Shown here: one piece after another, positions 55,210 through 64,000 of the stretch | Position numbering within the stretch: position 1 is the stretch's first letter | Layout: the number at the start of each line of letters is the position of its first letter | Assembly (NCBI RefSeq): GCF_032917945.1 | Contig: NZ_CP136624.1 | Location: forward strand, 3,658,001 to 3,722,000 | Length of the DNA stretch: 64,000 nt | Source: Bradyrhizobium sp. sBnM-33 | Lineage (GTDB): Bacteria; Pseudomonadota; Alphaproteobacteria; Rhizobiales; Xanthobacteraceae | Reading direction: 5' to 3' | The notes under the pieces: generated by a model | The model's database searches: none | What the model saw: only the letters and a program-made list of their open reading frames with translations | Told to the model about the DNA's origin: nothing | Program-made: the position numbers and the translations under genes

Positions 55210-55453
55210 GCTCAGGACTCCTTTTGAGGGAGATATGCAAAAAAGCGGTTGGCGACAAGAGCGCGGACTCGTCAAAGGAACTGCAGCGCAACGCTCAGCG
55301 ACTTCTACGAATCATATACCGCGGAGCGAGACGGGCGCCGTTATCAAGTTACCTCGTTTGTGTATCACTCGACAGAAGCCCTGTGGCAGTCCTCTGCTGC
55401 AGACAGCCACGGCTTGATGCGTGGTATTTTCTGAGGGCGCGCTCGACCGCGCA
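55210..55453. other. Gap without a recognised gene
   Basis: About 245 bases between the GreA-like gene and the end of the HerA-like gene. Nothing recognised. Confidence 0.35.
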
Positions 55454-56962
55454 TCACACAGCCGAACTGCTGCAGCCTTGCCCCGCCGGCAGTTCCTCGG
55501 CATTGGGGTCGCCCGGTGCCGTCGCCCAGGCCAGTTCGACAAGCGTCACGATCCGCCGACCGGCACCGTCAAGCTGGCAAACGATGAGGCCCTGCTCCTC
55601 GATGTAGGTCAGCAGACGCCGTGCACGGCGCAACGAATGTGAGCCATAGGCGCGCGCAATCGCTGCATCGCCTGGGCAAGGCCAACCTTCCTTGGCGGCG
55701 CGGGCGATCATCATGAAGACGCCTTGCATATCCTCCGGCAGAAGTGAGGCTCGGACCGAGACATCCTGCCACCCGTCATCCTCTGCCATATCGGAGCCGA
55801 GCCCGGCGCGGGCGCGCGTCAGCATGCGACGGAAGTCACCCAGCTCCGGCACGGCCGAACCGAGGCCCTCTATTCGGCAGCGGACCACGAACTCCTGATA
55901 GAGGACGCCGATGGCACGGAATCCGGCCTCGGGTTCCGCCATGACGGCGCGCAGAATACGATCCACTCGCTCACGCCGCTCCGCCAGTTCCTCAGCGCCG
56001 AGTGGCTGCTCCACAGCTTCGGGACGGATCTCCAGCGCCGCGGCTTTCGCCGCCATGAGTTGGCCGAGGAGGTCCGGCGGCGACCGGCGCTGGGGCCGAT
56101 TATTCTCGAGCGGCGACGCTGCCAGGATGATGGCGCGTGCGTCCGGTGTCGCTTCCGGCAGAGGCATCAGGCGCGGGGTCGCGTCGCGCGGCGTGGTGTC
56201 CGTTGGACCAATGCGCAGCCCCAGCGGACGGCGGGAGAGGGCCGGTCCCAGCGCCATGAAATGCCCGCGCTCCAGATCCCGGAAAGCCTCTGCCTGTCGC
56301 CGTTCCATGCCCAGAAGGTCGGCGGCGCGCGCCATGTCGATATCCAGAAAGGTTCGGCCCATGAGGAAATTGGACGCCTCGGCCGCGACGTTCTTGGCGA
56401 GCTTCGCCAGTCGCTGGGTGGCGATGACCCCCGCAAGCCCGCGTTTGCGGCCACGGCACATCAGGTTTGTCATGGCGCCGAGCGAGAGCTTGCGCGCCTC
56501 GTCCGAAACCTCGCCGGCGACTGCCGGCGCGAAGAGCTGCGCCTCATCCACCACCACCAACATCGGGTACCAGTGGTCGCGAGCGACCTCGAAAAGCCCG
56601 CCGAGAAAGGCGGCGGCGCGCCGCATCTGGTTCTCGGCGTCGAGCCCCTCGAGATTGAGCACCGTGGAGACGCGATGGATGCGCGCGCGCTCGCCGGCGA
56701 CCTGCAGGCCGCGCTCGGTATGGTCCTCGGCATCGATCAACAGGTGGCCGAAACGGTCGGCAAGCGCCACGAAGTCGCCTTCGGGGTCGATGATGGTCTG
56801 CTGCACCCAGGGGGCACTCTGTTCCAGCAGCCGGCGCAGCAGATGGGATTTGCCTGAACCCGAATTGCCCTGCACCAGCAGACGAGTCGCCAGCAGTTCC
56901 TCAAGGTCCAGAGTCGCTGGGGCGCCTGCCGTCGTGTGTCCCATCTCGATCGCAACGGTCAT
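55454..56962 (-). CDS. HerA-like (DUF87) ATP-binding protein
   Basis: About 502 residues. A FtsK/HerA-type ATPase with Walker A GNSGSGKSHLLRRLLEQ, a DPEGDFVALA segment, Walker B YPMLVVVDEAQLFAP and the sensor stretch ATQRLAKLAKNVAAEASNF, typical of bipolar DNA helicase or pumping ATPases (HerA). The C-terminal third (residues 290-500) carries winged-helix-like helices. I chose the ATG at 56962 (MTVAIEMGHT) because GGAG is 13 bases upstream; a TTG at 56974 is too close to that site. No NurA partner is next to it. Substrate unknown. Confidence 0.85.
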   Translation of the reverse strand: MTVAIEMGHTTAGAPATLDLEELLATRLLVQGNSGSGKSHLLRRLLEQSAPWVQQTIIDPEGDFVALADRFGHLLIDAEDHTERGLQVAGERARIHRVSTVLNLEGLDAENQMRRAAAFLGGLFEVARDHWYPMLVVVDEAQLFAPAVAGEVSDEARKLSLGAMTNLMCRGRKRGLAGVIATQRLAKLAKNVAAEASNFLMGRTFLDIDMARAADLLGMERRQAEAFRDLERGHFMALGPALSRRPLGLRIGPTDTTPRDATPRLMPLPEATPDARAIILAASPLENNRPQRRSPPDLLGQLMAAKAAALEIRPEAVEQPLGAEELAERRERVDRILRAVMAEPEAGFRAIGVLYQEFVVRCRIEGLGSAVPELGDFRRMLTRARAGLGSDMAEDDGWQDVSVRASLLPEDMQGVFMMIARAAKEGWPCPGDAAIARAYGSHSLRRARRLLTYIEEQGLIVCQLDGAGRRIVTLVELAWATAPGDPNAEELPAGQGCSSSAV

Positions 56963-57685
56963 GTCTCGACTCAAAGTCTCCTTGCGGAGGCGGGCTTAAC
57001 AACCTGATCGCCGTCCGTCGAGCGCCCATGGCCGACTACTCCGTGTTCTCCACGGCGTTAGAAGCCAGCGTGTGCACGACTTGTGCACCTCGCAGACCAT
57101 CAACGATAGCCAAGTTGCTTGCATGTTGAATATCTCTAGAGGACTAGCGAGGGACCTTGCGCGGTAGCAGTGCTCGAACGAGTCCGCCCCGCATTGGCCA
57201 GAAGGAGGCGCAACTGAAAGTAATTCATGTTTCACCGGAGAGTCCGCAAAGCGCCGGTTGGCTAGTTGCCGTTTGCCACCAGCACGTTACAGCAACCCGA
57301 AGGCGGTCCTTGCTTTTCGATCCGCAACACACCGGCATCTAAAAGCCGCTGCGTTGCTTCGGCCAAATGCGGCACTGCGAACCATGAAAACAGCCTCACA
57401 ACGATCGTGCGGACGTAACCGAACCGGCTAACACCAGCTTCCGCGTCCCTTCTCGCTCGTTCGGGATAGATGCCTAACCATTGACTCGCGCTTCGAGGCA
57501 ACTTTCGGGAAATTCGAAGTACGGTTGTTAGTTCCCAGTACTCATCGAGTGTGTCGCGCCTCTAGTTTACGTTGGAACTAGCTATGGCTGCCGTGGTTTT
57601 CTCAACGTGCGGAAGAAAGATAATACAAGCCATTCCAAGCCGATCAGAGAGGCCGGTTCACTTTCACCGCGATCACGAGAGCGCA
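56963..57685. other. Long interval with one doubtful ORF
   Basis: About 720 bases. A minus-strand frame at 57262-57501 (79 residues, VPHLAEATQRLLDAGVLRIE in its middle) may be a small gene but no family is recognised. No hairpin or other feature was convincing. Confidence 0.3.
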
Positions 57686-58390
57686 ATGGCCAGCCGGCGC
57701 AGTATCTTGAAGGCAGGAGCGGTACTGGCGGTCAGCATTGCAGGCAGGACCGAAGCCAGCCCGATGAAACACGTATTGATGCTTGGCGATTCCATTTTTG
57801 ACAACGGCGCTTATGTGAGCGGAGCGCCGGACGTCCGAGCTCAGCTTCAATCGCTGATGCCCATGATAGAGATCAGCTTCCTTGCGAGAGATGGCGCCGT
57901 TATATCCGATATTCATGCCCAGCTTGGTCGGGCACCCCAGGCCGCCACTCACGTCGTGGTGAGTATTGGAGGAAACGACGCGCTCATAGCCTCTGGAGTA
58001 CTGGAAGAAAGAGTTTCCGATGTCTCGGGTGCACTGGAGAGGCTACGGCTCATAGCCGAAGGCTTCCGCCAAAATTATGCTTCGATGATGAAACTTCTCT
58101 CCGGACAAAATGCTGCCATCGCGGTCTGTACCATTTACGAGCCCCGCTTCCCCGACCCGGCGCGGCGGCGATCGGCTGCGACCGCCCTCAGCATCCTAAA
58201 CGATGTGATCACAAGGGAGGCGTTTTCGGCGGGCGCATCTCTGATCGACCTACGGCTCGTTTGCAGCGAGGACAGCGATTTCGCGAACGCTATAGAGCCC
58301 TCGACGACGGGTGGCCTCAAGATCGCGCGGACGATTGCCAGGTTCGTGGGCGGACAGAAGCCAAGCGCCGACGTTTTCGCCGACCCGTAA
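57686..58390 (+). CDS. SGNH/GDSL-type hydrolase
   Basis: A 234-residue esterase/lipase-like hydrolase. The start MASRRSILKAGAVLAVSIAG has a twin-arginine-like RR and a hydrophobic stretch, suggesting export. Motifs: MLGDSIFDN (block I, nucleophile Ser), VVSIGGNDALIASG (block III, Asn), and a C-terminal SLIDLRLVC ... IEPSTTGGLKIARTI region where the usual DxxH is changed to EPSTTGG, so the catalytic His is not obvious. GAGAG precedes the ATG; an internal start at MKHVLMLGDS would give a cytoplasmic protein. Substrate unknown. Confidence 0.8.
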   Translation: MASRRSILKAGAVLAVSIAGRTEASPMKHVLMLGDSIFDNGAYVSGAPDVRAQLQSLMPMIEISFLARDGAVISDIHAQLGRAPQAATHVVVSIGGNDALIASGVLEERVSDVSGALERLRLIAEGFRQNYASMMKLLSGQNAAIAVCTIYEPRFPDPARRRSAATALSILNDVITREAFSAGASLIDLRLVCSEDSDFANAIEPSTTGGLKIARTIARFVGGQKPSADVFADP

Positions 58391-58466
58391 GCACAGGTAA
58401 GATGACCCCATTATGCACCAGCCGCCTCGTTGAGCTGGAGGTCGGGCAACCAGGGATGCTGACGCG

Positions 58467-58934
58467 GTGCTCAGGATTGGAGTCATTTCGGATACCCACG
58501 GACTCCTACGCCCGCAGATCGAGCAACGTCTCGCCGGCGTGGCACATATCGTCCATGCTGGTGATATCGGTCGACGAGATGTCATCGCCGGCCTCAGGCG
58601 GATTGCGCCCGTCACTGCGATCAGAGGGAATGTCGACACCGGTCCCTGGGCGAAGCATTATGCGGACACCCAAACGGTGAGACTCGGCGGGCATTCCATC
58701 TACGTCCTGCACGACATCCATGAACTGCAGTTCGATCCGATGTTGTATGGGATCGACGTCGTCATTTCCGGCCACTCGCATCGTCCGCGGATCGAGACTG
58801 TTGGTGGGGTGCTCTATCTCAACCCGGGCAGCGCTGGACCACGACGTTTCAACTTGCCTGTCACCCTGGCGACATTGGATCTAACGGCAAGCGGCCCCAG
58901 ACCACTAATTCACGATATCGTAGGTGCGAGCTGA
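58467..58934 (+). CDS. YfcE/MJ0936-type metallophosphoesterase
   Basis: A 155-residue phosphodiesterase of the YfcE family: MLRIGVISDTHGLLRPQI (DxH), VHAGDIGRRDV (GD), AIRGNVDTGPW (GNxD), and SGHSHRP (GHxH) give the two-metal site. Such enzymes hydrolyse small phosphodiesters in the cytoplasm. The GTG at 58467 has GGGA at a good distance. Close to the SGNH gene on the same strand but separated by 76 bases. Confidence 0.9.
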   Translation: MLRIGVISDTHGLLRPQIEQRLAGVAHIVHAGDIGRRDVIAGLRRIAPVTAIRGNVDTGPWAKHYADTQTVRLGGHSIYVLHDIHELQFDPMLYGIDVVISGHSHRPRIETVGGVLYLNPGSAGPRRFNLPVTLATLDLTASGPRPLIHDIVGAS

Positions 58935-58979
58935 CCGGCAAGGCTTCTTCGCTTGCACTTCATCAGCCGCTATTCTTCC

Positions 58980-59215
58980 GAATTGTTGTCAGTTGGTGGA
59001 CATTCCGGCTTCCTTGATGAGATTTCGCCATTTGATCGCTTCCGACGAGATCAGAGGCTTGAACTCGGCCTGGCTTGTGTAGATCGGGTCGGCCCGATAT
59101 TGATCATCCGTTCTGCACCGCCGGATCGGACATGATCTTGACCATTGCTTCCTGCACGTTGGACGCCGGAATCTTGCTCGGCTTCACGACCAGAACATTG
59201 GGCATGGTCGATTAC
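58980..59215 (-). pseudogene. Tripartite tricarboxylate (Bug/TctC-like) receptor remnant
   Basis: On minus, NVLVVKPSKIPASNVQEAMV then KIMSDPAVQNG, followed in another frame by YRADPIYTSQAEFKPLISSE and IKWRNLIKEAGMSTN with a stop. The second piece resembles the end of Bug/TctC substrate receptors (FxxxIxxExxKWxxxIxxAG). The two are out of frame, and almost all of the periplasmic binding domains are missing. Assignment is tentative. Confidence 0.4.
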
Positions 59216-59990
59216 GACCAGCGCGCCCGGCCAGGCATCCCGCATCCGCTTTACGACATCCCACGAAAATGTGCCCTTGATCCGGCTCTGCACAAAACCG
59301 GCCGTGTTCGCCAGCGTTGCCGGCTTTTCGACATAGCGCTCCATATTACGAAATGCCGGCGCGCCGGCTGTGGCGAGCGCAAGTAGCCATGACGGCGACA
59401 ATGCCACTTCCAGATGGTCTTTGGCGTGGGGCGGAACGGGACTACCAGACCGTTGCGCAGGTCACGCGGCCGTTTGGAGCGGACCGGCGTATCCAGTGTC
59501 CCAGCTATTATCCGCGCGCCGGCTGCGCGGGCCCGCTTGATCAGATCGAACGTGACGGCGTGGTCGTCGGCAGGCAATCCGTAAAGCTGAAACCAGGCGT
59601 AGGGGCCGGCAAGCTCGACGACATCTTCGATCGTGGCGGTGCCCAGCGTGCCGGTAATATGAGGAATTCGTGCCTTGCCGGCGGCGTTTGCGAGAATCCG
59701 CGTGGCGCCGGGCCGGATCACGCCGTCGACCCGACCGGAGAAATGCCGATTGGCGCGGCAACGGACCCCGAATAGCTCAATCTCGGTCTGCACGGGACCG
59801 GGCCTGCCGTAGCGCGGAACCCAATTCCACCGCATCGAGCGCCTCTCGATTGCGCCCGGTGTTCAGATCGCCCCCGTACCGCCCTCGAGAAGTCGAAGGC
59901 AAAGCGCGCGGCGGCGGGTGCGGCGCTCGATATCATCCAGTGTCGGCAAACGCTGCCGCAGGCAAGCCTCGGGACTCGTTCCGCTGCCGG
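59190..59990 (-). pseudogene. FMN-dependent alpha-hydroxy-acid oxidase, broken
   Basis: Pieces in several frames of one FMN-dependent alpha-hydroxy-acid dehydrogenase (lactate oxidase/LldD group): RLPTLDDIERRTRRR, TEIELFGVRCRAPIGISPVG, GATRILANAAGKARIPHITG, GTLGTATIEDVVELAGPYAW, FQLYGLPADDHAVTFDLIKR and, after a shift near 59,407, ALSPSWLLALATAGAPAFRN to RIKGTFSWDVVKRMRDAWPG. The catalytic His/Arg-containing C-terminal part is missing. At least three frameshifts. Confidence 0.65.
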
Positions 59991-60125
59991 CGCCCCAGCC
60001 GTGCGCGCGGTGAAGAGATGCGAAGATCGCCCGTCATGAGAACTGCCCCTCTTTGCGCCGGGTACTACCATATGACGCGGCGTATCATCTCAGCAAATAA
60101 TTACCGATGATGCGTCCCATAGCTT

Positions 60126-60810
60126 TTACTGGTGCGTCAGGAATGCACCGATCGCGACTTGCCGCGCGGTAAGTTCCGACGCCTCGCAGCCATTCCCGAA
60201 CCAGGCTGCACGTAACTGCTCGCAGATGTCGCGGTCTCGACCACTCGTGGCCAATAGTATGGAGCGCGGCCCGGGCAGCTGCGGATACCATCCGGCGTGA
60301 ATGATGGACCGAGGCGATCGACCGGACAATCCGCGGTTCGCAAAGCGATGCGCCTTCACTCTGCCATCTGCCAGCGACTGCTGCAACGCAATCGTCGGCA
60401 ACACGGTCACTAGGTTGCGTGGTCGCAATCACATCGCAGAGTGCGGGCAGAGTGTCGAGCTCCAGCCGCGGCTTCAATTCGATGCCCGCTGCGGCGGCAT
60501 GCTCCTCGAGGATCATGCGCAGGCCGTGCCGCCTCGACGGCATGACCAGATCAAACTCGGCCAGATGCCCGAACCGCAGCTTCGCCGACGGCTTGATCGG
60601 CGCATCCTTTCGACACGCGAACACCATTTCTTCGTCCATGACATGGTGCGCGGCGAGCGAAACGCAACGGCGCGGGACGTTGATCAGCGCAAATCGAGCT
60701 GTCCGGAATTTACCCAGTCGGTCAACGTTTCGGTGTATCCCTCGCAGACCGAGAGCGTGATCTCCGGATAGAGCTGCGCCACGGTTGCGGAAGAACTCGC
60801 CATCGTGCGT
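60126..60810 (-). pseudogene. LysR-family regulator, substrate-domain remnant
   Basis: Reads [20 protein letters not shown], then after a shift ALINVPRRCVSLAAHHVMDE, DAPIKPSAKLRFGHLAEFDL, AAAAGIELKPRLELDTLPAL and, after another shift, VTVLPTIALQQSLADGRVKA. This is the effector-binding domain of a LysR-type regulator in three frames. The DNA-binding helix-turn-helix is absent, replaced at about 60,810 by an oppositely oriented chimeric remnant. Confidence 0.6.
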
Positions 60811-60819
60811 TGTGCTACC

Positions 60820-61350
60820 GACGTGATGACTCCGACCGATACCCGGCCGGAGATGCCGCTCAAGCCGGGTTATTACACGCCCATCGGCGCGGCGGTGCTC
60901 CATGCCGCTGCCGAGCTTGCCCGTCAACCCCAGCGCAAGAAGCTGCTGTTGGTGCTGACCGATGGGAAGCCCAATGACATCGAGCAAATCCAGGACGTCA
61001 AAGTTATCAAGGATATGCTCGATCTCGCCAAGCACATCGTGAACCAGAAGCGGCCGGTTCGAACCCGAGAAGTTCGAGGACCAGTACGAAACGGCCTTGA
61101 TTGACCTCATCAACCAGAAGCGCGCCGGCAAGCCAATCACTCCAAAGGGGCGTCCCGCCGCCGGCAACGTCATCGACCTGATGGAGGCGCTGCGCCGGAG
61201 CGTTGGCGAGCAGCCATCAAAGGCCACGAAGAAAGCCGAGGAAAGTGGCGGCCGGACAGAAGGAGATGCTGCTGGCGATCTCCGGTAAGAAGCCGGCGAA
61301 GAACGCCGCCAAGAAGACGACGCCGAAGCCGCAGCGGGAGTCGGCATAGA
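60820..61350 (+). pseudogene. Chimeric remnant: VWA (NorD-like) end joined to a Ku C-terminus
   Basis: The frame [20 protein letters not shown], then [14 protein letters not shown] is the C-terminal VWA domain of NorD-like proteins. At about 60,985 it changes, without a stop, to [20 protein letters not shown], the C-terminal domain of Ku. After a shift near 61,050 the Ku end continues [39 protein letters not shown] and the Lys-rich tail KKPAKNAAKKTTPKPQ. So two unrelated genes were fused by deletion, leaving a second, dead Ku fragment. Confidence 0.6.
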
Positions 61351-61385
61351 ACGGCTCCGCCCCAGCCGCGATGAGGTCCGCGGCG

Positions 61386-61808
61386 TCAGCCGAGAGGTCG
61401 GGTTTCTCTGAAATGGAAACCGTTCGGAGTGAACCTGCGGGCCACGCCGCGCGCCTTGTCCTCGCATGTCTCCAGCGCGATCTTCTGGGCGAGCATGACA
61501 TCTCCGATCGGCAGCGCGCCGATCGGCATGAAACACAACCCCTCCTGCAGGCGACCTCTTTCGTCAACCTCGCACACGTTCACCGAGGCCCCGGCGTGGA
61601 TCCTGTACCGCTTTCCGCTGTCACTTCCGACGACCTCAAAGTAGCCCCGTCTGCCGAACTGCTCCAACTGGCTCGGCGACAGCCATTTTCGCAGTAGCCG
61701 CAGCGACCGGCCCTCCGGCGTGCCCTCGGCGCCGTGCATGATAAACAGGGCTCGCGTCGCTCTTCTGCGGGAGCGGCCACCTGGCGGCAGCGGTCGAAAG
61801 CCGAACAT
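61386..61808 (-). CDS. Small hypothetical protein of the Bradyrhizobium type
   Basis: A 140-residue protein: MFGFRPLPPGGRSRRRATRA, LRLLRKWLSPSQLEQFGRRG, YFEVVGSDSGKRYRIHAGAS, and PIGDVMLAQKIALETCEDKA. The SDSGKRYRI plus MLAQKIALE combination is a recurring uncharacterised family in Bradyrhizobium. It begins 14 bases after the stop of the upstream gene, so both are cotranscribed. Function unknown. Confidence 0.7.
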   Translation of the reverse strand: MFGFRPLPPGGRSRRRATRALFIMHGAEGTPEGRSLRLLRKWLSPSQLEQFGRRGYFEVVGSDSGKRYRIHAGASVNVCEVDERGRLQEGLCFMPIGALPIGDVMLAQKIALETCEDKARGVARRFTPNGFHFRETRPLG

Positions 61809-61822
61809 GGCAGAAAGACCGA

Positions 61823-62044
61823 CTACCCGCCGACCAGCCTGGGGAAGAAAACGGTCTCTTCCGCGTTCGGGTCGAACGATCGGATCTGGCAGACCTGACC
61901 TGGAGCGGTCCGGACCGCCGCGGTGAAGCCGACCTTCGTCAGCTCGTAGAACCGCTGCTGCGCCTTCGCTAGTTCTCGTGCGTCGTGGGAGTTGAAGTGA
62001 TGACGGCTGTCGCCGGTGCGGTCCATCACGATCTGGATTGCCAT
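61823..62044 (-). CDS. Small hypothetical protein, partner of the previous gene
   Basis: A 73-residue protein: MAIQIVMDRTGDSRHHFNSH, KAQQRFYELTKVGFTAAVRT, RSFDPNAEETVFFPRLVGG. An excellent AGGAGG site lies six bases before the ATG, and the ending FFPRLVGG is characteristic of a rhizobial family of unknown function. It is followed by the gene at 61386-61808 in the same direction. Confidence 0.75.
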   Translation of the reverse strand: MAIQIVMDRTGDSRHHFNSHDARELAKAQQRFYELTKVGFTAAVRTAPGQVCQIRSFDPNAEETVFFPRLVGG

Positions 62045-62419
62045 GATCGCCTCCTCGGATTGCTGTGATAGCCAAGGACTTCGATCCAGTATCGGCCCGA
62101 AGTTGTGTTCTTTCAAGAGAAGAACGGCTTCCTGTAGCACCGAGATGGCCCACCCGCGCAGCGTCCGGATTGCGGGCGGTCTCGGCGCGCATTTTCGCGC
62201 CCATCTGCCGCCCCAGATTACCTCGCGCGATTTGTTGGCCATGGCGAGGATTACAGCGGCTCTTGCGAGGACGGGCAATCGCGCTAGGAAAAGATGGCGG
62301 GCACGGCCCTATAGGTCGGGTCAAGGTGCGCGAATGAAATATCGGGCAAGCAGTACAGTGTCATCCTGAGCATCGGCGGGAAATGGAAATGGTGCGTCGA
62401 AATCGACGGGCACACCAAA

Positions 62420-62686
62420 TCAGGGACTGCGCCGAACCGTCCCGCTGGCATCAAGCTGGCTGAAGCCCCGGCGAGGACGATCAGCCAAGAATGCGCCTAT
62501 CCATCCGGCCGAATCTGCGTCGCACAGCAATGCGCCGTTGGGCAAGCGTTTAAAGCCCAACCAGTTGAAGCAGGCTTCGTCTGAAGAAAGAACGTCAACT
62601 TTGACTTTCTGAAAGGTCAAGGTTGGAAGCAATAATCGCGTTGTCGTGTACCCTACGATGTCAAGAATGAAATCTAAGAAAATCAC
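62420..62686 (-). CDS. Small membrane-associated hypothetical protein, possibly truncated
   Basis: A GTG start with GGAGG five bases upstream gives MIFLDFILDIVGYTTTRLLL, then VDVLSSDEACFNWLGFKRLP, NGALLCDADSAGWIGAFLAD. The N-terminal stretch could be a membrane helix. The C-terminal end RPRRGFSQLDASGTVRRSP looks unlike the rest; related proteins, as I remember them, end in a hydrophobic helix, so the 3' end may be replaced. Function unknown. Confidence 0.5.
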   Translation of the reverse strand: MIFLDFILDIVGYTTTRLLLPTLTFQKVKVDVLSSDEACFNWLGFKRLPNGALLCDADSAGWIGAFLADRPRRGFSQLDASGTVRRSP

Positions 62687-62847
62687 CTACGCCTCCAGCC
62701 AATCCGCAACCGCATATCGGGTGGCCGCTCGTTCCCAGCAAGCGGAACAGCGTAGACTAACACATCGATGGAAGCGCCGCGTCAGAGGCCGGGCAAATTA
62801 GAAAGCCCAAACTCACAGCGTAAATGTCAGCTTATCGCCTTCATTTG

Positions 62848-63222
62848 TTATGGGTCAATTGCGTTAGTTTGGTCGTCGACCGACCACTTCCGGTCTTCCC
62901 CTGGAAAACGGACATTGTCAGGCCCGTCGCCATGTCTCAAACGTGCCAAGAGGCGACATTCGAGCGCGATTAGAATCCGCGTCTGAGGCGGCTCAACGAC
63001 TCTGCCATAATTCCATAGCAAAGCTGCTTCGAACGCCGGTCCGTCAGACGTTCGCACTTCGACGCCTTCGCGTGGGAAGCCTCCCGAGCGAAGCGTATCG
63101 CGCGCAAGATCGGCGATGGCGCAGGTCGCTTCTGTTCGTGCCGCATCCATGTTGGGCAGGATCATACCTTCTTCGGGCATTATCTTGCCATCAGTGAGGA
63201 CGTCAAAAAAGTATCGCGTCAT
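62848..63222 (-). CDS. DUF6894 domain protein
   Basis: A 124-residue protein beginning MTRYFFDVLTDGKIMPEEGM, with AARTEATCAIADLARDTLRS and VEVRTSDGPAFEAALLW, the DUF6894 pattern, related to the second half of the fusion at 16356. The tail (residues 85-124) is longer than usual and may be an unrelated frame extension. GGAG lies eight bases before the ATG. Function unknown. Confidence 0.75.
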   Translation of the reverse strand: MTRYFFDVLTDGKIMPEEGMILPNMDAARTEATCAIADLARDTLRSGGFPREGVEVRTSDGPAFEAALLWNYGRVVEPPQTRILIALECRLLARLRHGDGPDNVRFPGEDRKWSVDDQTNAIDP

Positions 63223-63446
63223 GCCAATGCTCCCAGTTGTGGCGGGAGCGCGGTAGCGTCTCTCAGTCACCCGCAGCCGAAATCGTGCGGTGATGAATGC
63301 ACTTTGCACCCGGATCGGCAGAGCGCCTACCAGTATTGTTTCGTTTCACCGAGGAACGTTTATGACGCGGTTTCACTCCGCAAATGCCAAGTGCCGCCGC
63401 CCCCCTCGCGGCGCGACCTCGCGGCTTCAGGGTCAGGTAACGACGG

Positions 63447-63707
63447 TCATCGCGTCCAACTAGCCTTTCGACTTATTGCGAAGAGCCCGAGCAGAAAATC
63501 GCGGGCTATCGCATCTAAGGCTGCGGAGGTCTGCTCCGTAGCCTCCCGCGCGGTGACAGTTTTTCGTTCGAGCCTTTCGGCCTCAAGAATGTAAATCATA
63601 GAGAGTTCGCGCAAGCGCTGGAGTTCAGAGTCATCTGGTAACGGTGCGATCTGAGCCAAAAGGTATTGCGCCCGCGCACGTGCGCGTTCGCTTCGACAGC
63701 CATCCAT
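63447..63707 (-). CDS. Small helical hypothetical protein
   Basis: From the ATG at 63707 (MDGCRSERARARAQYLLAQI), with GGAGG six bases upstream, an 86-residue helical protein: PDDSELQRLRELSMIYILEA, ERLERKTVTAREATEQTSAA, and a basic end. Its upstream part (FGRGPDQKLKN...) belongs to the Crp fragment. Family unknown. Confidence 0.5.
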   Translation of the reverse strand: MDGCRSERARARAQYLLAQIAPLPDDSELQRLRELSMIYILEAERLERKTVTAREATEQTSAALDAIARDFLLGLFAISRKASWTR

Positions 63708-63769
63708 GATAGCCTCCGAGAGACTTACATTTTTGAGTTTCTGATCAGGTCCTCTGCCAAACAATATAT

Positions 63770-63880
63770 GCGGCCGACTTCAATCCGTCGATGCTGCAAA
63801 CAACGATGTCGCCGGACGCTGGAAAATTCCGCGGCTGAGGGAAATGCGTCCATCAAGCGCCGCCGAGGCTCCAGTGACGC
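63770..63880 (-). pseudogene. Second Crp/Fnr fragment
   Basis: The right copy of the dispersed repeat, similar to 17303-17410 but not identical. On minus it encodes part of a Crp/Fnr effector domain (GASAALDGRI-like text, then RHRCLQHRRIEVG in another frame) and is already frameshifted. Whether it continues past the window cannot be seen. Confidence 0.55.
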
Positions 63881-64000
63881 AAAGCCCATGCAATGGAACG
63901 CTGCATGGCTGAAGTCTTACCAATGCGGTACGCCCACGATCGTACTAGGACAGAGTTAGCTTGCAGCTTTGCTTGCAGCTTTCAAGTCTCTCGATCCATC

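Noticed and set aside
61056..61066. GGTTCGAACCC, T-loop-like sequence
   Set aside because: No cloverleaf can be built around it, and it lies in the coding remnant of Ku.

Overview
The window looks like the chromosome of a soil alphaproteobacterium of the Bradyrhizobium/Nitrobacteraceae type. The evidence is the small-protein content (DUF2934, DUF6894, DUF4142, DUF3606 and DUF892 families), a bacterial topoisomerase IB beside a Ku gene, a GlgE/maltokinase/GlgX cluster, and consistently GC-rich coding sequence. No rRNA, tRNA or CRISPR array was recognised.

Layout. 0-5.2 kb: mostly broken gene remnants (ornithine cyclodeaminase, Glu/Leu dehydrogenase, ATPase regulator, DUF4242, zinc metallopeptidase) with a few intact small genes. 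5.5-11.3 kb: intact alpha-glucan metabolism, glgX on + and glgE-maltokinase on -, meeting tail to tail. 12.1-14.4 kb: topoisomerase IB and Ku on -. 14.7-27.6 kb: a degraded stretch with a broken IS110 copy and fragments of many housekeeping-type genes (Crp, mfd, coaE, maf, adh, DUF4336, peroxiredoxin, DAG kinase, P450, pyrophosphatase), among which intact genes survive (DUF4142, ferritin-like DUF892, CBS site-2 protease, DUF3606). 54.3-57 kb: GreA-like factor and HerA-like ATPase. 57.6-64 kb: an SGNH hydrolase, a YfcE-type phosphoesterase, more remnants, and small DUF genes.

The block at 27.6-54.2 kb differs: all genes are on +, tightly packed and accessory in type. It contains, in order: a YeeF-like nuclease toxin C-terminus with a YezG/DUF600-like immunity gene; a repeat protein; a secreted protein; a giant LysM protein (one frameshift); a second LysM protein whose C-terminal two thirds carry 44 cysteines, 41 of them followed at +3 by Asp, Asn or Lys; an unknown protein; a radical SAM/SPASM enzyme; another unknown protein; a SnoaL-like protein; a zinc-ribbon membrane protein; a 3,323-residue RTX exoprotein carrying both an extracellular-nuclease domain and a 5'-nucleotidase domain; and a type I secretion ABC transporter with its HlyD-like adaptor.

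The most interesting candidate is the coupled set at 34.9-40.0 kb. The LysM/Cys-repeat protein resembles a very large, wall-targeted precursor for a radical SAM enzyme, and its CxxD/CxxN repeat recalls the CxxxD repeats of thioether-forming (ranthipeptide) precursors. That reading is inference; I know of no described family with this architecture. Because a 10-kb gene in the same block stays open without a single frameshift, the frameshifts in neighbouring genes are more likely real mutations than sequencing noise.
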